NCBI RefSeq assembly: GCF_013343295.1
Contig: NZ_CP049074.1
Coordinates: forward strand, 1,283,501 to 1,347,500
Length of the DNA stretch: 64,000 nucleotides
Direction: 5' to 3'
DNA from: Metallosphaera tengchongensis
Lineage (GTDB): Archaea > Thermoproteota > Thermoprotei_A > Sulfolobales > Sulfolobaceae
The notes under the pieces: generated by a model
What the model saw: only the letters and a program-made list of their open reading frames with translations
The model's database searches: none
What the model was told of the DNA's origin: nothing
In this document: in pieces, positions 17,681-25,529 of the stretch
How positions within the stretch are numbered: position 1 is the stretch's first letter
Layout: every line of letters begins with the position of its first letter
Made by a program: the position numbers and the translations under genes

Positions 17681-18119
17681 AATCTACTTAATCTAGGTCA
17701 ATGATTATAACGACATCGGTTTGATGTTTTGGGTTTCATAGGATTTCGCAATGCTTGACGTTAATTCTCAACCATTAAGCTTTGTGGGGGTTGATGGTTC
17801 CCAAGCAGAATCATATGATGAGATACTCAAGGGAGACTAGAGCTAGAATCTGACCCCCTCCACACCCTAAAGGGCTGGGTTTTCCCGTTCTCCTATCAGA
17901 ATCATTAATACCAGAAGGGTAATTACCAAATTGCTCAAACATCATTTACCAAGCTCTATGCATTAGCAAATTCCAAAACTAAGATTCACGAAAGACTTCT
18001 CCATTGTTTAGCAATTTGAGCTCCTAATGCCTCAACAACTTCAAATCGCTCGTCTAGATCCATTTTATTGTTTACACAACTAACGAATGATTTATTAATA
18101 AAGAGGTTTTGAAGTAGAT
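17681..18119. other. Gene-free stretch with hairpin copy
   Basis: No credible gene. Contains a full minus-strand copy of the GTCAG hairpin (17850-17886). The last 60 bases form the A/T-rich promoter region of the rhodanese gene. Confidence 0.5.
17850..17886 (-). repeat. GTCAG hairpin, solo IS-type right end
   Basis: On the minus strand it reads AAAACCCAGCCCTTTAGGG then TGTGGAGGGGGTCAG, the same layout as the copy at 10511. Confidence 0.5.
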
Positions 18120-18935
18120 ATGATGTTGATTTCCCCCGACAGACTATTAGCGAATCTAAAAGACTATAAGATCGTAGAGATTACGTACGGATCTTTCGGC
18201 TTAGACTCATATTTGGAATGGCACGTCCCTGGAGCTGTTCCATTATCTTGGAGCTCCTTCCTTCATCCATTAAAGAGAGATTTTGGACCGAAGGAGAGGT
18301 TAGAAGCCAAGCTTGGAGATGCAGGGATAACCGAGAATGACGCAGTAGTTCTTTACAGCGACCTGAACAATAGATACGCCTTTTACGCCTTCTGGGTCAT
18401 GAGAGCCTTTGGTCACAAAGAGGTTTACGTGCTGAACGGGGGTAAATCTTCTTGGGAGTTTAGGGAGCTACCCAAGGAAAAGGATAAGAGAGAGCCCATT
18501 CCCAGGAAATATGAGGCTAATGAACCAAACTGGAAGGACAGGATATTCGTTTGGGAGATACTATCCAAGCTGGGCTCAGACCAATTTCAGCTGATCGATG
18601 TAAGATATAGGGAAGAATTTGAAGGTAAAGTCAGCACGCCACCGGAGCACCCCAACGAGGAGGCCCAGAATTCAGGGCATATCCCCGGAGCCATAAACAT
18701 ACCTTGGAACAACTTCTTCGACAAACTCACAGAGGAACTCGTTCCACCTGACTCACTAAAGCTGGATCTTCATAGTGATAAGGAGGTAGTAGTATACTGT
18801 AGAACCGGAGCCAGGGCCTCTCTCGTTTGGTTTTATCTCAAGTTTCTCCTAAACGTGGAGAAGGTCAGGTTATATGACGGTTCGTGGTCGGAATGGGGAA
18901 ATATGGTTGGGGTTCCAATCGAAAGGGGGTTCTGA
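18120..18935 (+). CDS. Two-domain rhodanese (thiosulfate/mercaptopyruvate sulfurtransferase)
   Basis: 271 residues made of two rhodanese domains (about 1-125 inactive, 140-265 active). The active loop is CRTGARAS with Cys227; a CRTG-type loop leans toward thiosulfate sulfurtransferase rather than the CG-type mercaptopyruvate enzymes. The typical second-domain GHIPGAINIPW is present. It moves sulfane sulfur from thiosulfate to thiols. Start ATG18120 (followed by a second ATG) with GAGGT a few bases upstream. Convergent and 2 bp apart from the HerA-like gene. Confidence 0.88.
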   Translation: MMLISPDRLLANLKDYKIVEITYGSFGLDSYLEWHVPGAVPLSWSSFLHPLKRDFGPKERLEAKLGDAGITENDAVVLYSDLNNRYAFYAFWVMRAFGHKEVYVLNGGKSSWEFRELPKEKDKREPIPRKYEANEPNWKDRIFVWEILSKLGSDQFQLIDVRYREEFEGKVSTPPEHPNEEAQNSGHIPGAINIPWNNFFDKLTEELVPPDSLKLDLHSDKEVVVYCRTGARASLVWFYLKFLLNVEKVRLYDGSWSEWGNMVGVPIERGF

Positions 18936-18937
18936 GG

Positions 18938-19678
18938 TCAGATCTCGACTCCCTCACCTTGCCCATTACCTGGGTTACTAGGCAAGGTTATTTCATCGAA
19001 TTTCCTTATCCAAACTTTCGTGAACTCTCCATCCTTGTAAAATATGGCCTCTCCAGTGGACATGGACTTCACCTCCTTATCGAAGTCCTTGGTCTTCAAT
19101 GGGAGGATTTCCTTGTAGACCTTCATGTCAACAGGATGGACAACCTTGTGTAAGAAATATATCTCACTCTGCGTCAATACGTCCTTGTTTACCTTAGCTG
19201 ACCTCTGGCTAACTAGGATCATTCCTAAGCCTCTCTTTCTCCCCCTCAACGCTATTCTTACTAGCACGTCACTCAATGGACTCCTCTCGCCCTGCGGTAT
19301 GAATTCGTGAGCCTCCTCCAGCAAGATGAACATGTCTCTTCTATAAACCTTCGAGACTTCCCATAAATAATTGAAAAATTCAGTTAGGAACTTGAAGACC
19401 TCCTCGTTCCACTCATTCACGTCCAGTATCAGGCTCTTGCCTATCATCAGGAGGTTAACCAGTTCCTCTGGATCGACGTTAAACTTATCAAAAGTGACCG
19501 CATTGAGATCCCTGTACTCCCCATCCGGATCCACTATTACCAAGGGAATTCCTTCCCTCATTAGTTCTTGCGACATGACCTTGGCGGTGTTGGACTTACC
19601 TGATCCCCTTATACCAAGGATAGCTATGCACTTCCTTAAAACTTGTTCCTTGGTTAAAGTTATCGAACCCAGTTCCAT
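18938..19678 (-). CDS. Short HerA/DUF87-type ATPase
   Basis: 246 residues. Walker A GIRGSGKSNT near the start, Walker B ILLEEAHEF (about 118-126), and LRGRKRGLGMILVSQR, which holds the sensor and arginine-finger region of the HerA/FtsK group. Full HerA helicases are about 500 residues with an N-terminal barrel and C-terminal helices. Here the protein begins almost at Walker A, so it is only the motor core. Function may be other than the HerA-NurA end resection machine; no nurA is adjacent. Confidence 0.75.
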   Translation of the reverse strand: MELGSITLTKEQVLRKCIAILGIRGSGKSNTAKVMSQELMREGIPLVIVDPDGEYRDLNAVTFDKFNVDPEELVNLLMIGKSLILDVNEWNEEVFKFLTEFFNYLWEVSKVYRRDMFILLEEAHEFIPQGERSPLSDVLVRIALRGRKRGLGMILVSQRSAKVNKDVLTQSEIYFLHKVVHPVDMKVYKEILPLKTKDFDKEVKSMSTGEAIFYKDGEFTKVWIRKFDEITLPSNPGNGQGEGVEI

Positions 19679-19897
19679 ATTGTGAAACTCCCAGAGACTC
19701 GGCTTTTAACCGTATGGGGGGTTAACATTAAAGGAGGCAGACTTAAAGTTTAGATGGGGCCCTTCCTCTAATCTTCCATCTTAAATGAAATTTTATTTGT
19801 CTGTAATGCCCCATAAATTTCGCTCTACGGTTTTTTACTATTTTATTCTAAATTTAGTATATATGAAAAAATCCATTATAAACACTTTTAAATAAAA

Positions 19898-19904
19898 GTT
19901 TATA
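19898..19904 (+). promoter_or_regulatory. TATA box of the SQR operon
   Basis: GTTTATA lies 22-28 bp before ATG 19926. A second candidate (CTTTTAAAT, about 19885-19893) lies just upstream. The spacing favours a start at 19926 over the more upstream ATGs at 19911 and 19917. Confidence 0.4.
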
Positions 19905-19925
19905 AGCCTAATGATCATGTATATA

Positions 19926-20165
19926 ATGATAAAAATGTCCTTAAAGATATATAAAAAATTAGATCTAACAGGTCAATCATGTGCTGGACCCCTCGGTGAA
20001 CTATCGGGGGTTTTGGAGGAGATCAGTCCGGGTGAGGCAGTGGAGGCTATTTTGGGCGACGAGGCAACAAAAAAGGACGTGGTAGCATTCGTTACTAAGA
20101 AAGGTTACAAGGTCGTCAACGAAAGGAATGAGAACGGAAAGTTTGTGGTGGTGATAGCAAAATGA
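19926..20165 (+). CDS. TusA-like protein with altered CxxP motif
   Basis: About 79 residues of TusA fold: [15 protein letters not shown] at the first strand and helix, a second helix, and a last strand ending FVVVIAK. In place of CPxP it has CAGP: the first proline is missing while the cysteine remains. Such TusA-like proteins near SQR probably carry the sulfane sulfur released by SQR. Its stop overlaps the SQR start by four bases (ATGA), showing coupled translation. ATG 19926 or 19935 is the likely start. Confidence 0.75.
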   Translation: MIKMSLKIYKKLDLTGQSCAGPLGELSGVLEEISPGEAVEAILGDEATKKDVVAFVTKKGYKVVNERNENGKFVVVIAK

Positions 20166-21316
20166 AGAGAGTTATAGTAGTTGGTGGAGGAATCGCTGGA
20201 ACAATAGTGGCCAATAGAATGGCTAGAATGATGCCCGAGGAGATCGAGAAAGGAGAAGCTGAGATAGTTGTAGTAGACAAGAGCGATAGGCACACTTATC
20301 AGCCTGGTCAAGCTCTAGTCCCATTTAACGTTCAAGACCCCGCAGAACTAATCAGGAACGAGAGGGAGCTATTGGATCATAGAATAAAGTTACTTCATGG
20401 CCAAAAGGGTGAAGTAACCAAGATAGATCCAGCTAACCATTCAGTTGTCACTGCAGATGGAGTTTCCCACTCCTATGATTACTTAGTTATAGCGACTGGT
20501 TCCCACTTAAGGTGGGATGAAGTTCCGGGCTACAAGGAGGCTGTCTACTCTCCTTGGGACTTTGAGAGCGCTCTGAAGTTGAGGGAGGCTTTGGATCAGT
20601 TCTCTGGCGGAACTATTGTAATGAACGTGGCGAAACTACCCCACAAGTGCCCAGTAGCCCCAATGGAGCTTACGTTGATGTTGGATGACATGTTAAGGAG
20701 GAGGGGGATAAGGGACAAGACTGAGATTATATACACCTACCCAGTCCCGGGAATATTTGGCATAAAGACCACCAACGACGTAATGATTAAGATATTTCAA
20801 GAGAGGGGGATAAGAATAGTTTCGCCTTTCAACGTTACCAACGTGAACGCAAAGGATAAGGTCATGGAGTCCCAGGAAGGAGAGAAGATCAAGTTTGACA
20901 TAGCCATTGGAGTTCCTCCCCACACAGGAGCCAAGGTCATAGGCGACTCTGGTATAGGTGACAAGAGGAACTGGGTGCCTACGGATAAGTTCAGCCTAAG
21001 AATGAAGGATCATTCCAACGTTTTCGTCATTGGCGACACGACCGATATACCCATATCCAAGGCTGGATCAACCGCTGATTTCGAGTCATATATCATAGCC
21101 AATAACGTTACAAATGAAATTAGAGGGAACGGACTTAAGAAGAGTTACGACGGTTCGGTATTCTGCTACATTGCTACAGGTCTAGACTCAGCTACCTACA
21201 TTAGGTTCAATTACGCAGCACCTCCAGTTCCACCTCCTCCTTCCTACGTCCACTGGTGGGGCAAACTGATGTACAACAAACTCTACTGGACAGTTACTGC
21301 CAAGGCAGTGGTCTGA
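20162..21316 (+). CDS. sqr: Sulfide:quinone oxidoreductase-like flavoprotein
   Basis: 384 residues. FAD-binding [13 protein letters not shown] at the N terminus, [13 protein letters not shown], and the second flavin motif [11 protein letters not shown] (about 287-297). Two cysteines, Cys163 in LPHKCPVAP and Cys335 in [10 protein letters not shown], sit where SQR keeps the pair that relays sulfur. The Pro-rich C-terminal part with amphipathic character (about 350-384) would attach the enzyme to the membrane. It oxidises sulfide to polysulfide and reduces quinone. Operon with TusA-like, DsrE and DUF1641 genes. Confidence 0.85.
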   Translation: MKRVIVVGGGIAGTIVANRMARMMPEEIEKGEAEIVVVDKSDRHTYQPGQALVPFNVQDPAELIRNERELLDHRIKLLHGQKGEVTKIDPANHSVVTADGVSHSYDYLVIATGSHLRWDEVPGYKEAVYSPWDFESALKLREALDQFSGGTIVMNVAKLPHKCPVAPMELTLMLDDMLRRRGIRDKTEIIYTYPVPGIFGIKTTNDVMIKIFQERGIRIVSPFNVTNVNAKDKVMESQEGEKIKFDIAIGVPPHTGAKVIGDSGIGDKRNWVPTDKFSLRMKDHSNVFVIGDTTDIPISKAGSTADFESYIIANNVTNEIRGNGLKKSYDGSVFCYIATGLDSATYIRFNYAAPPVPPPPSYVHWWGKLMYNKLYWTVTAKAVV

Positions 21317-21328
21317 AAGGGAATCCCC

Positions 21329-21706
21329 ATGAAATTTGGAATTATACTTGGCACCAACGAGTTGGACAGAGTAGCCTATGCTGGGATGCACTCTGCCATA
21401 TACACTGCCCTAGATAACGAAGTCGTGATATTTGCAACAATGGATGGAGTAAAGGCGTTCTTGAAGAACCCAGAAATTAAGGTGGAGAGCGCTTCCTCTA
21501 AGACTATCAAGGAGAGTAACGAGGACATTTATCAACACTTTAGGAGAGCGAAGAAGTCTGGCAGGCTAAAGATATTCGCTTGCTCCTACGCTAGCAAGAT
21601 CATGAAGCTAGATAAGGATAAATACAGCGACCTAGTGGATGATATAGTCGGTATTACCTCCTTCGCTATGGAAGTAGAGGGAGGGCAGTTGATCTCCATA
21701 TGGTGA
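21329..21706 (+). CDS. DsrE-family protein of the SQR operon
   Basis: 125 residues with DsrE fold features: KFGIILGTNELDR, EVVIFATMDGVKAFL, and the cysteine in LKIFACSYASKIM (Cys91) in the active-site position. It lies 12 bp after SQR and 4 bp before the DUF1641 gene. It probably accepts sulfane sulfur from the TusA-like partner. It differs clearly from the DsrE at 5.9 kb. Confidence 0.8.
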   Translation: MKFGIILGTNELDRVAYAGMHSAIYTALDNEVVIFATMDGVKAFLKNPEIKVESASSKTIKESNEDIYQHFRRAKKSGRLKIFACSYASKIMKLDKDKYSDLVDDIVGITSFAMEVEGGQLISIW

Positions 21707-21710
21707 GAAC

Positions 21711-22610
21711 ATGGCTACTGAACTAAACCTAGATAAGGTGCTAGTGAAACTTGACGATAAAAAAATGGAGGAACTAGCCAACTTCATTGACCATATGTCT
21801 ACCCTAAACGAGGTATTAAACAAAGTAAACCAGCTCAAGGAGAGCGGGGCCCTAGATGTTCTAATTAACTTAAGCTATGGAGCCAAGTCGCTTAGGGACG
21901 CTTTGAACGACGATGCGATAAGCAACTTAGCAGACATGATGTCCAGCCTCATGGTTGTGGCAAGCTCAATGAAGGCGAGACAGGGTGATGTAGAGGAAGT
22001 TATTAAGAACATGGACGTGCTGAAAGACACCATGACTAGGCTCAAGAGTCTTAGAGATAGCGGAACCCTAGACGTCTTAATTAACATGTCCTATGCCCTC
22101 AAGTCGCTTAGGGACGCTTTGAACGACGACGCCATAACTAACCTTGCCGGTACAATGTCCAACTTAATGGAAGTATTGAGTTCTTGGAACCCTAGGACTA
22201 CTGATGGTCTGAAGGCAATTCTGGCTAAGGCTCCAGAGCTAAATGAGGTACTTAACCGGGTGATGGACCTGAAGAACAGCGGAACCCTAGACGTCTTAAT
22301 TAACATGTCCTATGCCCTCAAGTCGCTTAGGGACGCTTTGAACGACGATGCGATAACTAACTTGGGTACAACTCTCTCCCTCGTATTTGATTTCCTTCCC
22401 AAGGGCCTGGAATTCTTGAATAAGGCAATGAGCCCTCCACTGAGTACTATGATTGAAGCTTGGACAGGAGAAGAGGCTAAAAAGATTATGATGAACCCTG
22501 AGAACGTGACCTTGGGTAAACTTGTAACCATGATGAAAGACCCTGACATTCAACGTGGACTAGGTATAATGATGGGTATGCTGAAGGTCTTAGGCAAGAC
22601 CGCAAAGTAA
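21711..22610 (+). CDS. DUF1641 protein with triplicated repeat
   Basis: 299 residues. DUF1641 proteins are known neighbours of SQR and of formate dehydrogenase-type flavoproteins; the role is unclear, possibly a helical adaptor. The usual single unit SGTLDVLINMSYALKSLRDA is present three times (from about residues 45, 117 and 190, spaced 72 and 73 residues). An N-terminal charged segment precedes these units, and a C-terminal helical part with Met-rich sequence follows them. Three repeats would make a long all-helical scaffold. Last gene of the SQR operon, ending in a poly-T terminator. Confidence 0.75.
   Translation: MATELNLDKVLVKLDDKKMEELANFIDHMSTLNEVLNKVNQLKESGALDVLINLSYGAKSLRDALNDDAISNLADMMSSLMVVASSMKARQGDVEEVIKNMDVLKDTMTRLKSLRDSGTLDVLINMSYALKSLRDALNDDAITNLAGTMSNLMEVLSSWNPRTTDGLKAILAKAPELNEVLNRVMDLKNSGTLDVLINMSYALKSLRDALNDDAITNLGTTLSLVFDFLPKGLEFLNKAMSPPLSTMIEAWTGEEAKKIMMNPENVTLGKLVTMMKDPDIQRGLGIMMGMLKVLGKTAK
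21843..22370 (+). repeat. Three in-frame repeats within the DUF1641 gene
   Basis: Units begin at 21843, 22059 and 22278 (spacing 216 and 219 bp). Units two and three are identical over 71 bp (22059-22129 and 22278-22348). All three share 29 identical bases around GCTTAGGGACGCTTTGAACG. Identity at third codon positions points to recent duplication or gene conversion. Confidence 0.9.
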
Positions 22611-22612
22611 TC

Positions 22613-22618
22613 TTTTTT
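22613..22618 (+). terminator. Poly-T terminator after the SQR operon
   Basis: TTTTTT starts 3 bases after the stop codon of the DUF1641 gene, followed by a second T-rich run. Confidence 0.5.
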
Positions 22619-22687
22619 ACAGTTTTCTCGCCCTTCTAATAAGCTCAAGCATGTAAATTTCCTAAAAATTAAGAGATAAGTCTCTTT

Positions 22688-22852
22688 TTAAAAAAGTGGC
22701 CTGAATTCTTCCATCTCTAAGGGACTAGCTAGCCTAGGTAGCACGCACGCTAGCAGTCTGCATTTCTCCCCTTCATCAGTTAAACTGCATTCATACAATC
22801 CGTAATCTGTAGGGCAAGTTGACGTTTTTCTTATAGTGAAATACGTCTTCAT
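22688..22852 (-). CDS. Small Cys-containing protein, 54 aa
   Basis: An ATG at 22852 opens 54 codons to a TAA at 22688. The product has four cysteines (13, 22, 31, 36) in TCPTDYGLYECSL and KCRLLACVLP, spaced as in a small metal- or disulfide-binding domain. The codon pattern looks coding. On the minus strand a T/A-rich stretch (AAATATTTATATAT type) lies upstream of the ATG as a possible promoter. No family recognised. Confidence 0.45.
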   Translation of the reverse strand: MKTYFTIRKTSTCPTDYGLYECSLTDEGEKCRLLACVLPRLASPLEMEEFRPLF

Positions 22853-23228
22853 TGTATCAATTATGTAGTCGAAATATATAAATATTTATGTTAGTCTATT
22901 TGATTAATTTTACCCTTAAAATCAACTATTATTCACAGCTCGCATTCTTAGTTATAAACTATTCGTGTCTGGGATCAGAATCCTCTTAAAGGTTTGTTAA
23001 CCATGTTCATATCTACAAGGACTTATTATTGCAAAAAGGAGAGATAGAATAGGGAGTTTCACCTCATGAGGGTTAAATAATGGTTGTGATGTCATCTTAA
23101 AATAATTTCAGAATTAACGGATCAGCAATCTGAAATGAACTTTATAGGACTTCACTTTCCTGTATGAAGGACGAGAGTGCTTAGGTCTTTAAAAATCCTT
23201 TTTTAATTAAAATTCAATACAATATGGT
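22853..23228. other. Gene-free stretch
   Basis: A/T-rich, many stops in all frames; promoter sequences of both flanking genes are the only function I can suggest. Confidence 0.4.
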
Positions 23229-24035
23229 ATGAAACGCAGGTCTCAACTCTACGTGCCTGGGGTAAACGAAAAAATGGTTCAGAAGAGCTTACAGATTCCT
23301 GCAGATTCTATAATATTTGACTTGGAGGATTCTGTCCCCCCAGAGGACAAGCAGAAGGCTAGGGAAATCATAAAGAGGAACCTAGTAAACGACTGGGGGA
23401 ATAGGGAGCTATGCGTTAGAATTAACTCCATCTCCGACAAGGAGGGGATGAAGGACATCCTCTTCTTCTCAGACCTAGAGAAAATAGACCTCTTCCTAGT
23501 CCCTAAAGCGGAATCCGATCTGAGCTTCGTGCATAAAGCAACGGGAAAGAGGCTTGAGCCCATAATCGAAACCCCGAGAGGTTTGGTGAAGTTAGAGGAA
23601 ATTGTAAGGTCAGAGGGTGTAGTCGCCTTGACCTACGGTGCTGCGGACCTAGCATTACATTCCCTAGGTCAAGTGAGAGGATATGAGAAGAACACGTCCT
23701 TAATGCTGGAAATAGTCTCCGTGGCGAGGGCCTACGATGTGGAGCCTATTGATAAGGTATACTTTGACCTAAAGAACACATTGGGATTTAAGGAGGAGGC
23801 TGAGATCGCCAAAGCTCTGGGTTTCTCAGGTAAACAGGTCATCCATCCATCTCAGGTGGAATTGGCAAACCAAGTTTTCTCTCCGAGCCCTGAGGAGATG
23901 GCCTGGTACAAAGAGATCGTCGAGGCCTACGAGAGGGCAATAAAGGAGGGAAGAGGTGCTATTAGATTGAGGGATCAGCTCATAGACAACGTCCATTACA
24001 AGATAGCAAAAAGGTACATCCAGGATTTCCCTTAA
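23229..24035 (+). CDS. CitE-like HpcH/HpaI-family CoA-ester lyase
   Basis: 268 residues. The family motifs are visible: RRSQLYVPGVNEKM, IIFDLEDSVPPEDK (metal and CoA site), EPIIETPRGL (metal-binding Glu) and LGFSGKQVIHPSQVE. The CitE-like group in organisms without citrate lyase includes malyl-CoA, citramalyl-CoA and related lyases. A role in cleaving a 3-hydroxyacyl-CoA such as citramalyl-CoA is plausible. Stands alone with its own promoter region. Confidence 0.8.
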   Translation: MKRRSQLYVPGVNEKMVQKSLQIPADSIIFDLEDSVPPEDKQKAREIIKRNLVNDWGNRELCVRINSISDKEGMKDILFFSDLEKIDLFLVPKAESDLSFVHKATGKRLEPIIETPRGLVKLEEIVRSEGVVALTYGAADLALHSLGQVRGYEKNTSLMLEIVSVARAYDVEPIDKVYFDLKNTLGFKEEAEIAKALGFSGKQVIHPSQVELANQVFSPSPEEMAWYKEIVEAYERAIKEGRGAIRLRDQLIDNVHYKIAKRYIQDFP

Positions 24036-24170
24036 GGAGTTTATCTGGGAAGTCCTGAGTCTGTGTTGTGGTCTAGCACTTTTTATGAAATTATTTAATT
24101 AAAGCTAAAAACCGCTCATGAAAACGGAGCAGAGGGAAACCTCTCCATCCACGAACGAGTAGTCGGCCCA

Positions 24171-25178
24171 CTAAAAAATAGGTACCATGTCCTCTTCGGA
24201 AACTTCCACTTCCTCCCCCGTCACACCGAGTTCGGGGAACGCTGGTAACTTCACGTTGTATCTTGCCAGTGTTGATCCAACCCTGATGATTGCTGTCCTC
24301 CAACTCTTCTCCTTTTCCTTGAGGTCTGGTATATAGAAACCGGCGCTCCTGGCTAGATCCTCCATCTTCTCATTTACTTCCTCAAACCACGGGGGTAGCT
24401 TCCAGAACTCCTTAGGGGGCTTAAACGTGATTAAGGAGAGGAATACGAAACCTGCCCTTACCTGCTTTGTTACCATCCTTTTCTGCTCGTCGCTCATCTT
24501 GGAAGCGTTATCTGTCATGATTAGGTGGGTAAACGCGTAGTGTCTGGTCTCGTCCACCGCGGTTTTCCTAAAGGCCTTTGAGAATTCATCTATCTTGGAT
24601 CCCTGCGACATGGTTGTGAAGACTGTGGTTGCTGCAGCCTCTCCCATCATGAAAGATGTAAAAAGGACATCCAACGTGTACTTCTTGTACGCCTCTAGGT
24701 ATGCCTTCCAATACCTTGAGCCGTTATACCAAGTCCACTCCACGTTGAGCATAGCCTTTCTCTCTAGGTCATCCTGGGGCTTGAAATTAAAGGGAAAGCC
24801 ACGCATCATCGAATCTATTGCCAACCCACAGGTCATGTTGTGCCTGTTCTCGTCATAGGTTATGGTAGTTAAGATCCCTCTAACTGCCGTGTCCAGGTGA
24901 TGTTCAAAAGCCTTAATCACCGAATGGGCAAACACAGGTGTCGCGTTGTCGAAATTGGATAGGAGAGACCACCAGTACGCTATTGCTAACCTCTGTTTCC
25001 TGTCCAACCCTGAAGCTATCTCCCTGACCTTCTCCCAGTTAATTTCCTCCTCATCCCACTGCTCTCTCTTCGCCCTCCTGTAAAGTTGCCAGGCCCTCTC
25101 GTTGTCAAAGTTCCATCTGGGGGGATACACGTTGGCCTCCGGGTAAACTGGATCCTTGGTGTAATCGGTTTCAGACAT
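24171..25178 (-). CDS. R2-like / ferritin-like diiron protein
   Basis: 335 residues, all helical. Two metal-binding motifs of the ferritin-like superfamily are clear: TYDENRHN (about 106-113) and DETRHYAF (about 211-218). Further carboxylates lie on neighbouring helices (around FEHHLDT and MMGEAAATT). The layout is that of ribonucleotide reductase R2 and R2-like oxidases. No large RNR subunit is nearby, so an oxidase, desaturase or hydroxylase role is as likely as nucleotide reduction. ATG 25178 lies about 20-25 bp after a TATA box on the minus strand, leaderless. Confidence 0.65.
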   Translation of the reverse strand: MSETDYTKDPVYPEANVYPPRWNFDNERAWQLYRRAKREQWDEEEINWEKVREIASGLDRKQRLAIAYWWSLLSNFDNATPVFAHSVIKAFEHHLDTAVRGILTTITYDENRHNMTCGLAIDSMMRGFPFNFKPQDDLERKAMLNVEWTWYNGSRYWKAYLEAYKKYTLDVLFTSFMMGEAAATTVFTTMSQGSKIDEFSKAFRKTAVDETRHYAFTHLIMTDNASKMSDEQKRMVTKQVRAGFVFLSLITFKPPKEFWKLPPWFEEVNEKMEDLARSAGFYIPDLKEKEKSWRTAIIRVGSTLARYNVKLPAFPELGVTGEEVEVSEEDMVPIF

Positions 25179-25529
25179 TTAACCTCGTTAATATATAAGT
25201 AACTAGGTCATATATAAATGTTCTTTATATCCATTATATAATCCGTTAACCATATCATGGATTCATTCAGTGATGTTGTTTCGGGCACTCAAAATTTTCA
25301 GTATATTATATTCGGCAATCGTCGAGGTTATGCTGATTTACCATGGTTCTGCCGTGAAAGCCGACTAAATTCAATTTTATAGATATGAATCAAATCCTCG
25401 TTGATGCTCAAAGGATGTCCTTTTACCGCGTCTTATGTTCTCCATTAGTTTGTCACATATAATTAATTCCTCCCTACAAAGTTTGTTATATATGACAAAC
25501 TTTTTATTGCTTTTGAAGTAATAGAATTT
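25179..25529. other. Gene-free divergent promoter region
   Basis: 351 bp between two divergent genes without a credible frame. It carries the promoter of the R2-like gene at its left end and a near-palindrome at its right end. Confidence 0.5.
25481..25500. promoter_or_regulatory. Near-palindromic operator candidate
   Basis: GTTTGTTATATATGACAAAC reads almost the same on both strands. A half copy, GTTTGTCACATAT, lies at 25448-25460. The TATA-like CTTTTTATT begins at the edge of the palindrome and the gene starts at 25530, so a protein bound here would block or guide the transcription machinery. Confidence 0.4.
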
